Origin: Tetmemena sp. SeJ-2015
Lineage: Eukaryota; Ciliophora; Spirotrichea; Sporadotrichida; Oxytrichidae
Direction of reading: 5' to 3'
Assembly: GCA_027382625.1 (NCBI GenBank)
Contig: JAJKFJ010020978.1
Coordinates: forward strand, 146,847 to 210,846
DNA: 64,000 nt
Made by a program: the position numbers and the translations under genes. The notes below the pieces were generated by a model. That model had not been told where the DNA came from and did no database searches. It was given only the letters and a program-made list of their open reading frames with translations. The stretch's first letter is position 1, and the number at the start of each line of letters is the position of its first letter. This document shows, one piece after another, positions 1 to 16,380 of this stretch.

Positions 1-3000
1 ATGTCAGAATATTTAGATACCCAGCAACTCGGATAGCTAACAAGCCGAAGCCCAAAAATGGAGGAGGTGGCCTCTAGGTAAAAGGAAAAAAGGTAGATCT
101 CAAACAACAAGCTTAGCTTGAAGCATATGATTAATATTGAGATGCATACTATTAATTTCAACAATATATTTTGATATCTTATATGTAAGAATAAGATTAG
201 AGTTTGAAGTAGATTAAGGCTGGGATTTAAATATAAATTTATTATATTCTTGAAATCATTAGATCGTTTATATTCTAACTATACTTTTGATTAGATTTAG
301 GAATAAGTTGTTCGTTTGATGAGGAGCTCATCGATATAAAAAATCCTAGTCCGAAACTCCACGGTAAAGTTGGCGGCCTTCACCCTCTTCCTAGGCTTCA
401 CTCTAAGTTGCATTCCACCTTAAGAATGCACAGCTAATGAGTTGAGAATAAATAAACTTTAGAATCGATGTTTATATAAGAACCGAAACAGAGGACTAAA
501 CAAGGCCAGAAACTATGCCTGAGAGTTAGAGGCACGCAAAGACAGTTAAAAGCGAGGATTATTCGAGAAAGCTGCCACAATCTGAATAAGAAAGTGATTC
601 TTAACTCCTACAATTCAAATCACTCATCACAGATATATAATTCAATTAATTTACATAGTGTAAAATTGCTGTATCATCACATCTCCAGCTCATAAAATTT
701 TTATTGCCTTTTACTTACATCTTCCAATGATAATTCAAAACTCTACTTGGACCTGCAAGAAGCAATCTTAAAGTAAAATTCAAAGTCATACTTGTCTCCT
801 CTCTTCAAGGAAATAGATTCAGATTCTCTAAGGCTAGCGCTCAACAGAGAGGAAAGGAAGCATAGATTATCTTACAAAACAGGCAATCTAATTAGAGTTG
901 GAGAGAGCTACAGCGAGACTATGGCTTCTTCTTACCAAGACACAGTTTAGAATATTTCTGAGGAAGATATCATCAAGCTTTTTAATAAATTGCTTTTACC
1001 TATTTGCAAAATTCTATAAGCTCAACCTATTCAGACTTGAGCATTTCTTCAATAATTATTTAGCTCATTTATTGTTAAGTTTAACTTTAATTGTGTTTCA
1101 ATACTGATGCTGATCCGTTGGCTGAACTCTCCTGATAAAATGGTGAATAATCTTCAGATAAACCTGGTGCATTTAATTATGATCTCTCTTCTTTACTACT
1201 ACTTATTTTATTAACAGCAAGTTTAGTATTAAGAATTAAGAGTCCTCGTTTTAAATTGCGAACTTAGCGTTAATAAAATAAAGAATCCATTCAGCTTCTT
1301 AAACTAATTAAGCTGTCTCCTCCACAGAATTTTAAGAAAAAGAGGCGCATTCTACTACCTCATATACTGGCTATGAGGCGAAGGTAGGATAAACAAATCT
1401 CTACTCAGCAAACCCTACTCAAGCTCTAGAGGATATGGAGTTAGACCAAGATAAACTTTTAAAAGAAGAAAAAATTTCGCAATTTCCTTACTAGGAAGAC
1501 TACTAATACTCCTCATAACTCAATTATTTGTACATGAATCCACAAGAATCTTATTTATTGCATTTTTTGAAAGTGTTTGTTGTTATGATCTTAAGTTTGT
1601 GAGAACTTTCGCTCAGCTAAATTAAGCCATTAAAATTTAAAAGGGTAATTAAAGATCTCAACAGTCGAGCACCCCTCCCTAGATAAGATATTTTAATAAT
1701 AATATCTTCCAAAATCACAACTTTAAGCTACCTCAAAATATCCTCCTTAAAACTAAATACTACCCTCACTCTCTCAAATTATATAAATTAATCAATTTAA
1801 ATTGCCTTTAATCAAATTTAGAAAGAAAGAAATGTTTACTATAAGTTATAAATGTCATTCTTAATTTAATCTCTGAAGATACTTGCTTAGAGATGAATGA
1901 CTTTGCTTAAGAGAAGTGTCCCTCAGTCCTATTAAACTTTGCTCTTACATCTAACTAAGACGATTTAAGATAAAGCAGATCCCAGGAACATATTCTAACT
2001 GGCGATTGTTAAAATGACTTATCAGTTAACAAAGTCAAAATTAATAGCAATGGTTAAGACGACTCTCATTAGTCGCCCAGCACAACTGTCCAATAGAACT
2101 CAATTAACTATTAAACTATCTTATCACAATATACTCATTCATAAAACTATCAAGCAAGACAAGACAACTCGTTTAGTATGAAACAAGGCGAGTTAATAGA
2201 TGATCAGAGATAAAATGACTCTAAATTAATTATAGGATTGACATTTTTAAAATGGGCTTTGTATCGATGCTAATGGAAACTAAGTTGAAAAAATAAGTGA
2301 AACTTGTCTAGATTCTAGAGGTTTCTAGCAAGCTCCCTTTAACCAAGGAGCTGGTTCTGGTCTGATAATTTCTGCCACAGATAAGGACTTAGAGACTACC
2401 TGCTCTGCTTTAATTAGAGAGTAACTTCTATTAAACTACAACAATTATCTACAAGCTACATTTAAAAATTCTTATGTTACCTCATACTTTTAGCTTAGAA
2501 GATGAAGGAGAGTGAAATTTTAAATCTTGCTCAGGTATTTGACATTAAGAAATATAACACTTGTAGTCTAATTTTATAGATTAGATAAATGAAAATAATT
2601 TATATCAATGGATAAAATAGAGGATAGATCTTAATTCGCAGAGAAGACCACTCCTTTCACCTTGGTAAATACTTTATTTCTCATTCTTATAGCCGAGACT
2701 AGGTTTTGATGCAAAGCTTTAGAGTGTGAGCATTCTCAATTAAGATTAGAATAATCAGTCACTTCATTTATAGAAGATTAGTCCAATTAAAGATGATCCC
2801 TATGCTTCATCTTACATAAAGAATGACTCTTTGAATAATTCACTTGAATATCGTAAAAAGCTGCCCCACCTAAAAATAGAACTAATCTTCCAATCTCCAA
2901 ATAAATCCACCAATCTAGATAATACTTCAAATAGCCAAAATTAAAGCAGCATTCTTAAAAGTAACGATAATAAAATGAGGGAATTACAATAGCCTCCAAA

Positions 3001-5264
3001 ATAGAACTTAAGGGAAGAGTTGACATCACTTCAAGCATTGAAAGATAAAATATCGAAGAAGTAAGAAATTTTAGTAAAAACTTAAGCAGGTTCTGCTTAT
3101 GTAAAAAGGAAAAAATTAAGTATTCTAAATTAGAGGAAATAGTATCAAGAGTACGATGACTATCTCGATTCTTAGAGAGAAATGATGAGAGTAGAAGAGT
3201 GAAAAACATCAAAGATTGCTAGAAGTTTAAGCCTCAAAGATTTAAAGGGGCAGTCTAAATTCTAAGAAGTATAGCAATACAAGCAGATTCAGGGTTGCGT
3301 GTATTTTTCTAATGAGACACTTTAAGAGAAAACCTAATCAAAAGATATCGGATAATAAAACAAGATAACTAAATAATTAAGCGAAAAGTCTTTCAAGAGC
3401 TATTAATTTCCTTCTACAATAGAAAACTAATAAAATTAATCAAACTTTAATTCGGAGCAAGGATCTTATTATTTTCCATAGTTCTCTCAACAACCAATTA
3501 TATTGCTCTATCTTTAATGGACAGAGAATTGAACACTAAGCCATATCTTTTATCGCTAAAAATGCAGCAACTGCATAAAATCGGGGCCAAATCTCAGGAT
3601 GACTCTTAGAAAATAAATGAGATACTAAAAAGACTTGGAGCGGAAAAAGACATCACCAAAGAAACTTTATAGATGATACAGCAAGCCTACTAAAGCGGCC
3701 ATATTTCAAACATTTAAACTCTATTGAGCTTTGCTAGAAAGAGTTCAAATCCAATCGAGCAATCTTACTCATAGAAATATGTAGGCCTGAGTAATGGAAA
3801 GCTAGGCATTTAGACTTCTCGAGTGCCGATGCCCTAAAAGTTATCTCGCTCTACTAGTCTTTCCTAGATAGAATATGAAGCTAAGAAACTTAGCAAGAAT
3901 AGCTCCCTAATAAGTTTGACTGAATCTAAGCTAAAGCAACAACAGCAAAAGAAAGAAAAGAAGCAGAAGAACTTGTTGAATAAAGATTTGACTTCATTGA
4001 AATTAGGAGACTTAGAGTTAGGGGGACAGAATATAATTAGCAGTCATCGTAACAAGCAAAAGACTTCGGGTAGAGCATCTAATTCAGTCATACCTAACCC
4101 TCTTCCTCTCTAAATGCTGCAGCCTGCGTATGCAAGCTAAGATAATACCAACAACAATCCAACAGCAAGATCTAAATTCTCAGTTCAAGAGTCGAACCAT
4201 TAAAGTATTCCAAACACTGATAGAGATAAGTTGACACAGAGAATTTACAAATCTCCGGAAGCTATAATTAGAACTGAACGAGAAGTGGAATTATCAAGTG
4301 AATTGATCAACAAATTTTCATCAAAAGGTACCAAACTTAGCCACAGATCTAATCATTAAATACTGAGATTTAAGTTTAGGATAAATTTAAGCTAGTCATT
4401 CTGTTATAACTATTCAAGACTTTGATATCATAGGGTAGCTCGAAAACTACAATGAGAAATTGCTTATGATGCCCTCAGTGCCTAAGGTGTTTCCTAAGCA
4501 GAGGGAAAAATCTCTAAATCCTTATAAAGATCAAGTGTAAAACTACGCTTCTTCACTTAACCCTTACCAAAGTCTGCTAAGTGAGAATAGTTTTTCAGCT
4601 AGGAACCCATTGAAGTTGCAGCTTCATCTCCCTTAAGCAAATTATGTTAGCAACAGTAGCTATTTAAAGGAGAAAGAAGATTCCATTTACACTTAGAAAA
4701 ATAGACTCATTCATAATTACTCCCTCCCTAGAATGCTCAATGCCTATAAGAAAGAAAAGGTAGATAAATAGTAGGATCAAAGTCAAGATCAATCTGATTT
4801 GAATTAAGAAGGCAAGAAATTAGATAAATCAACTTCATAAGATAACACTTCAAGTTCAATTATTCATTTATAAGATTTCAAAAGTGATAATATAAACCTA
4901 AAGGGCTCCTTTAAAGGATAGTTACTCAGTAATAAATCCAGATTTAAAGAATTGATTCAATAACTAGAAAAAGAACTCAAATCTCTCTAAGAATATAGAC
5001 CCAAGCTATCACAGTTTAGTGAAAATTAGATAAGAAAGAATACTAAAAGACTCAGAAATTGCAAAGGGAAGTTAAGAAAGAAGAGAAAATATCTTAAAAA
5101 GAATCTAGGAATTAGAGGCGAAGAAAAAAAGGTATGATGATATCAGTGATGGTATGATACGAAGCTCATTTGATTTATAAAATCCTATGGGTATGAGACT
5201 CAAAAATGATGTAAATCTTATTAGGAGGTATAAAGACATTAAATATGAAAATAAAATGACTTGA
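1..5264 (+). CDS. Large Gln/Ser/Asn-rich protein of unknown function, IES-interrupted
   Basis: Not recognised. With TAA/TAG read as Gln, coding blocks with TGA only at their ends follow one another across 5.2 kb. The frame at the very first base opens with ATG (MSEYLDTQQLGQLTSRSP), but the true start could lie upstream. Three IESs whose removal restores the frame were found (near 423, 1035 and 2211) and a fourth is likely (624); more remain unresolved, including about 170-300 and near 1133, where an in-frame TGA survives. The middle (3500-4350) is a long Ser/Gln/Lys-rich stretch with a KQQQQKKEKKQK run. The last 400 bases encode a charged coiled coil (ELIQQLEKELKSLQ) ending at TGA 5262-5264. 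No known domain is visible. Low-complexity composition suggests a scaffold or regulatory protein, but this is inference. It is convergent with the minus-strand gene ending at 5324, only 59 bases away. Confidence 0.7.
423..465 (+). other. IES, 38 bp, pointer AGAAT
   Basis: AGAAT occurs at 423-427 and 461-465. Removing one copy and the segment between joins T-L-R to I-D-V-Y-I-R-T-E-T-E-D and moves the reading frame into the Ser/Glu-rich frame that continues to about 620. The unexcised frame meets TGA at 438. Confidence 0.75.
624..680 (+). other. Probable IES, 50 bp, pointer TCATCAC
   Basis: TCATCAC at 624-630 and 674-680 brackets an AT-rich segment within the first gene. Excision links coding on both sides but a further shift, not located, is needed before about 740 to reach the frame used at 801-1034. 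The repeat is convincing, the exact reconstruction less so. Confidence 0.5.
1035..1105 (+). other. IES, 68 bp, pointer ACT
   Basis: ACT at 1035-1037 and 1103-1105. Excision turns PIQT-stop into PIQTDADPLAEL and restores the frame used after 1106. The pointer is only 3 bases, so it rests mainly on frame restoration. Confidence 0.55.
2211..2254 (+). other. IES, 37 bp, pointer TAAAATG
   Basis: A 7-base direct repeat TAAAATG (2211-2217, 2248-2254) flanks an AT-rich segment. Excision joins DDQRQN to GLCIDANGNQ in frame, where the unexcised sequence gives TGA in both relevant frames. Confidence 0.85.
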
Positions 5265-5323
5265 AATTAATTTATCGTATATAATAAATCATTAAGAAAT
5301 TAATTTCATTACTTAAAGCCCCT

Positions 5324-7276
5324 CAGCCCTTAACTAATTCATGGGTGAGAATCATTTAACCACTCACTATTTTAGGTTTGTCTGAACTGGCCTAATTTTG
5401 AAAAATAGTAATTGATAGATTGGTCTCTCTCTGAATCGGTGAGGTAGACCCCGTATTTTTGCAAAATTTGAATTTCCTAGCGGTCATGCACTCTCTCAAA
5501 CTAGTCTAAAATGAGTTTACAGATGGATTTAATTTGAAGATAAAAATGCAGTTGATCTTCTCAAATTTCTATATGTCCTCTTCTATGCTCTGGATAAGAG
5601 TGTTGATTATCATATTTGCAGAAAGTTGATTATTGGACTTTGCTAGATGCATCGCCTAGTTGACGTTCGGCTCGAGATATACTTAAAAATATGTAAGAAA
5701 ACATAAAATTGTAAGTGGAAACGTTTATTGGTCCTTGAAGAAATTTAACCTTGCAATCACCTTATCAAGAATAGCCAGTTTTTCAATAAGGAATATTTAC
5801 TAGTCTTATGTGAGTGAGGTCTATTGGACTAGGCCAGTTTCAGGATCCTATACGTTCTGCTTATTGATAAGGTAGGTTGTAACTCGCTCCTTCAAGAAAA
5901 GTTGCTCTTTGTTGAATTATACAAGTGCTTTAAGCTTTTGTTTCAGCACATACAGATTGACATCAAGCTTGTTAAGCTTTGCCTCTTTGCTAATCTTCAC
6001 TAGCTTTGAGTTTAAGTACTCTAATTAAAATTTTAGCTTTACATTTCCGTGTGGAGTGCTTAGGAGATGAGAGTCATAGGTGTCTGTTTTCTTGAGATAC
6101 TCTTTTATTATGTGGAAGTTCTCATGGTCATTTGCAAAGCTGCTGCTCAATTACTACTTCAGCTACTCATAGCTTAGCACACCTTATAATAAATATGGGA
6201 CTTAAGCTTTTTTATATCATTATATCATTATTATAGTTATGTTATTCGTTCCACAAAAGCAGCTGCTATCTAATATGCTCTAGGAACTTGACATTTATAA
6301 GGCTGTCGTCTGGACTGCTTTTATCCCTTCGAGGGAACGCGGTGAGTCGAATGTAATGCTTAGCCTAAAGTAAATCATAATATAGGAGCCTACTGCAACC
6401 AGGACTTCTTATGAATTTTATCTAGCACTTCTTGCTTTCTGGTGAGGCAACCTTGCTCTTGAAGAATTTCAATTATGAGGTCTAGACTTTGGGGAATCTA
6501 GCCATACATCATGAATACCTGCTTAAGCATATACAACAAATAATTCATAAGTAAAATAAAAAATATAAGGGAATTAATGACAATGAAAATATCAATTAAA
6601 TTTCTTGATTGAAAAGTTGGTGAAAAAGAGAAGATTAGTAAGCTGCCGACTTCTGCAAACAATTAAAATGGAGAGAGTCTGTAGACTTAATAGGAGTAAT
6701 GCTTTAGAAATCTCATTGTATATTTTCCGAAAAAAGGCTTTGAAGAAGGCAAACTTATTTTCTTTTCTCAGGCAAAAAATAAACAGGTAAAGAATTAGTT
6801 GTCTAATTTTTTTTTCTCATTTTTTTAAATAAAAATTAGATTTTTATGCTTTTATTTATATACCTTGGAAGGTCTATTTTAAGGAATACCTCTTTATAGA
6901 GTCGGTCTATTGCGTCCCTCCAGAAAGGCAGTAGCAGCTTTAGAGTAGGGTGATCTCGATCGTAGCGCGCGTAATAGCGGTGGAATGATTCAGAGTCTTG
7001 AAGCTGAGGAAGCGAGTGAAGTAGTGCTTGTAATCTTAAATGCTCAAACTCAGTAAGTTCCTTACACTCCTCAATAATATGCTCTTTCAAAGACAAGGTG
7101 TGAGATAAATATTTTTACATTATTGCAAAACATAAACCTTTATTTCTAGATGTCGGCGGTCTTTGAGTAAACGAAGATTGCTCTTGCTTTTCAAAATTCA
7201 GCTTAGTTTCCTCTTACAGCTCAAGTTGTCTCTCTTCTCTGCTCTTCTTCCTGAAGGAGAACTCTGTTGCTTTCAT
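5324..7276 (-). CDS. Unrecognised protein, IES-interrupted
   Basis: Minus-strand coding from a candidate ATG at 7276-7274 (MKATEFSFRKKSREER) to TGA at 5326-5324. Blocks visible include a charged N-terminus, a block with LTEFEHLRLQALLHSLPQ, LLPFWRDAIDRLYKEVFLKI, then after an interruption near 6550-6840 LDLIIEILQEQGCLTRK, and a helical block LEYLNSKLVKISKEAKLNKL near 5970. No catalytic motif was recognised and the many leucine-rich helices suggest an all-alpha scaffold or repeat protein (inference). The candidate ATG overlaps a stop of the upstream kinase frame by one base, so this stretch may instead be the C-terminal part of the kinase gene, joined through an unresolved IES. Frame shifts near 5400, 5700 and 6380 indicate several unresolved IESs. 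Confidence 0.6.
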
Positions 7277-7279
7277 CTT

Positions 7280-12533
<5,254 letters not shown>

Positions 12534-13200
12534 AAAAGTTTCTTTACAATATTTTCGCTTGTTTTATCATTAAATTTAAGATGGCTTATAATTTTCAGTA
12601 ATCCTTTTTTCTTTTTCAAATAAAGGAAAGGGATTTATTTAAGTTTCTACTTTTACCCTTCATGATAAGAATATGCAATGAAAGAGTGAATTAGATTATG
12701 ATATTTTACTTTTGAAATAATTATATCGAGCATTTTTCAGGATTAATTCTTAAATTTCATTTTTAATGCATTATCTAACTAGAATTTATATCTTTAAGAT
12801 AAGTTTTAAATTTCATTTATAAATTTTAGTACAAGAAAAACTCAATTGACCCAAGAAGGGAAAGGTCTGCAAGTATTTATTAAAAAATTCCAAAAAGAAT
12901 TTAGAAAGATAAAATAAAGCTATTCTAAATTCCTTCAACTTTATATTTTAGGACAGCATTTACATTTATATTTGGATCCATGCATTTACAAGATTTTAAT
13001 GTTGTTCTCTTGTAAATTAAAGATAAAAGCAAAATAAATTTCAAATTATAATGATCATAAATTAAAAATTTTGTAATATAAAAGAAATATGCATAAATTG
13101 TCAAACTTTAAGATGTTCTGAAATATCAGTAAAACTTAATTAAATCAAAAAATTAAGTTTGTTTGCAATAAAAAATAGAGTTTCATTTCAAAAATGCATT
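12534..13200. other. AT-rich spacer
   Basis: Between the kinase gene and the end of the HSF gene. No coding stretch, RNA gene or repeat was seen; it would hold the kinase upstream region and the HSF 3' end. Confidence 0.5.
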
Positions 13201-16200
13201 TCATTTAAATCTTTTAAGGCCATCTTGTCCTCTTTCAATTTCTGACCTTCTCTTTTTAGGAAGCAGTTAAATTGATTCTCCCAATTTTACAAATTCATCC
13301 TCGTTCTCGGCATCTTGAGGAATATTAAAAATCCTTTATTAAATTAATTAGCGATTGAAAATAATTTTTTCCTTTGAGAAGGAGAATCTTTTGAGTTCAA
13401 AGACATATCGTCTTGAATTGTTGAAGGAGCCACTCCTGGCGCCAAAGTGCTTACATATGACTGAAGTCCAGTTTAGCCTGAGCTCGTTAAGATGCAATCT
13501 GATCGCAAGTCTCGCATGTTCCCACAAGCTGCATAATTCTCAGAAAGCTCTACATTCTAGTTCATAATATTAAGTCTTGTGTCTATTTGAGTTTCTTCTA
13601 AATTCAAGATTTCTTGATTATTGTTAAGCTATACTCCTATGACATTTTTGTTTGCAACAACCTCATCCGAAGTGTGCTTCGACTCGGAAGATTTTGATTG
13701 CGAAGAGTCTCTTCCCTTATTAAAAACCTCGTTCATGTGCTTCTTAATTTTATATGTAGTGACTTCAGTTTCGTTCATTTTTATCTTAATGCTCATTCTG
13801 TCACTGTCATTAGACTACTGCTATTTCTGCTGTTTAAACTTGCTCTAGTTTAAAATAGTTTATACTTTAAGTTCTTGGGCCTGCCTCGAGATTGATGCTT
13901 AATATTTGTGGAGTCGATATTTGAGGATAAGTTGGATTATTCCACTGGTGGATTTTGCATAATTTCTTGTTATAAAACTTGGTTTTAAGGTTTAGGGGTG
14001 GTGGCAAATTTAGCTTGCTTCATAGAAGATGTTGAAATTCGATTTGTGAAAGACTTCATGTTTGAGGAACCCATTGGATTTAAACTTGGCCCTGAGGATC
14101 CAGCTACCTCATCAAATCTTATCGTTCTCAAGTTTAAATCAAATATATCAAAAACCTATAATAAAAGAGTTTGCTTGGAGATTAGCTTAGTTTAACTCGT
14201 TATCTTGACTTTAAGTATTAAAATAAGCGATAAAATTTCTTTAAAGATTGACCAACATCATAATCCATGGCGCTCTCATCATTTCCAATATCTATCATTG
14301 TCCCAGTTTCATCATCGTTTTCCTCAATCTTACTGAAATTCTTGTTTAAGAGAGGAATGAAGGGAATGATCTTCAGATTGTCTTCTTATGGAATGGGAAC
14401 TAACTGCAAGTTGTTGGATCTGAATTGTTCTGGAAGCTAAGACAGATTTAAGTTATCAAGAGAAGTGCTGCTCAACTTCATAGCACCGCTTCCATTACTT
14501 AATTATCAAAGCAAGAATATAATGATTAAGTGACTGTGAGGCTTGATTGAAATTCTATCTCTAGCCGTTCAAATTCTAGAAGCTTTACTCAAGCTAGGAG
14601 GAGAGATTTTAAACCTAGGCAAATCGCTGACTTAGAGAAGAGTTTTATACTGTATTAGCTTGAGTTAATAAATTGGAGTTCCCATCTCTATTAAGCTAAG
14701 AAATGTTCTGTTACTAACTTGAAGATAGATTCATGGATGCTTGAGTGCCTGTTGCCTGATTTAGCTCATTTAGGACATTTTAACTCATTCTATTGTTTAA
14801 AAACTGTAATCCAAGATCGCCATTGAGACTATCTTTGCAAATCATCGTTGTTAAAGGAAATTATGAAGTGTTGGCATTATTCCCACCTGAAGTAATATAG
14901 TTTTATAGATAATGAATAGATTACCTTGAGAAAAGAAATTAAGGGTTTGAATTAAAAATTTCTCAAGCAAGTTTTCTCTTTCCCTTGCTTTTAAAAGATC
15001 CTATTGAAATTGCCCATTTATATTAACTGTTTCTCTATTTTCCTACTCAAGGCTAGATATTCGTTCCTCTATTTCCTCAAACCTCTTTTGCATCTTGCTT
15101 AACTATTAAAAGTTGAATCGTATGAAAATTTTACCAAGTTCAAAAGCTTTTGAGACTCACTTCTGAAATCATCTTGTGATCCCATAGCCGATAGTCTATA
15201 ATGAGCTTAAAGGATTTCATTTTCATCAGCATCTAGCTACCCTCCCTGACTCAATTGCAACCTTCCTGAGCCTCGGTGCCTCAAAGTTCTTTGGCTATCT
15301 CTTTAACTTGCAAAATCAGGATTATATTGACTCTAATTGAATCCTCTAATTTGATGATACAACTGGTTTCCATTTTAACCTTGAGCACCTCTTTCTTAAG
15401 TTTGCAGGAACTATAATTCTTCTTAGTAAAGATGCTGAGGTTAACTAAAGAGCTAAGCTTGAGGAATGATTTATTGGCTGAGAGCTTGCTGAGAAGATCT
15501 TACTGTAGCAATTTAATTTTAGCTATCCTTTTTATGATGAAAGCTTTGACTTGAAGACTCTTTGGCCTAAGATGCGGAATGTGTGGGCTGGCTGGATAAT
15601 CCTTAATTATTGCTTTTCCTCTTTATTTCTTGAAGTAAGTGTCTATATATGAAATAGTTGGTTAGCTCGAAATAATTTGGTCTTAACTTACTTTTTGCCT
15701 CTGAGAAATAGCGCATGCTTAAAACAGTGCTCATTATTAGCTCGCTTAGTTTTGTGGAAGTCGTACATGTTAAGTTGTCTGATAAAGGAGGAAAAGTTAT
15801 TGTGCTTAAAGAAGCGCGGAAGAATCGTCTCAGAGAACTCATTTTACTTCTTAACTACGAAGGACTCTCCTTCTGGGGACCATGCAACTATAGAGTCGTA
15901 TTTTTTATCCTTATAAAGTTGATGAACATAGAGGTAAGATTACATCCACGATTAATATGAAGCATTTTTAAATAATTGATTTCATAGGTCTTGAGGAGAA
16001 AAGAAGGCACATGATAGATGGTGGAATAGGTGTCATCTTCAAAGTCAATTATATTATCCAAACCTTAATCGGCACTTTGGGAGGGGTGAGAATTTTCAAG
16101 TGAAGCATCTCTCTAGTTATTTAATCTTTCAGAACTTCTTGACATTCTGAGGTTCTCATCTTCAATCTTATCGATTGCTTTTCCAGATTTGAGTTCTCTC

Positions 16201-16330
16201 TTTTTCTCCTCTTCTATGAAGAGTTTAATATTTTAGCACTTAGTTTTTCTTTCTAGGCTATAATTCACTTACAAATGATTCTGCTCTGCATTATGATTAG
16301 ATTATTTTATAAATCCTAATTCCTCAATTT
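13201..16330 (-). CDS. Heat shock transcription factor (HSF-type DNA-binding domain)
   Basis: Minus strand, N-terminus near 16330 (no clear ATG; a 5' IES is likely), stop TGA at 13203-13201. After an acidic N-terminal region comes the winged-helix domain: [10 protein letters not shown] (about 16030), [14 protein letters not shown] (about 15890), then the recognition helix [20 protein letters not shown] (about 15790), which is diagnostic of HSFs. A Gln/Ser-rich linker follows, then a heptad coiled coil ([21 protein letters not shown], about 15100-15040), the expected HR-A/B trimerisation region. The C-terminal 1.5 kb is Ser/Asn-rich. HSFs bind nGAAn repeats as trimers and activate chaperone genes. 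Two IESs were resolved; a further one splits the DNA-binding domain between KTYE and YDSIVAW (about 15905-16005). Divergent from the CRAL-TRIO gene with about 50 bases between. Confidence 0.92.
13324..13350 (-). other. IES, 23 bp, pointer ATTA
   Basis: ATTA at 13324-13327 and 13347-13350. Minus-strand excision joins KKLFSIAN to [17 protein letters not shown] near the HSF C-terminus, replacing an implausible AT-rich reading. Confidence 0.7.
15110..15140 (-). other. IES, 26 bp, pointer AAGTT, in HSF coiled coil
   Basis: AAGTT at 15110-15114 and 15136-15140. Excision gives [20 protein letters not shown], a continuous coiled coil. Confidence 0.8.
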
Positions 16331-16380
16331 CATTTATTGCTTTAAGTTAATTGCATTCGATTTATAGAGTAAATTTAAAA

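Noticed and set aside
12534..13200. Continuation of the HSF or kinase gene into the spacer
   Set aside because: No frame keeps protein-like composition; the open stretches are short and A/T-driven.
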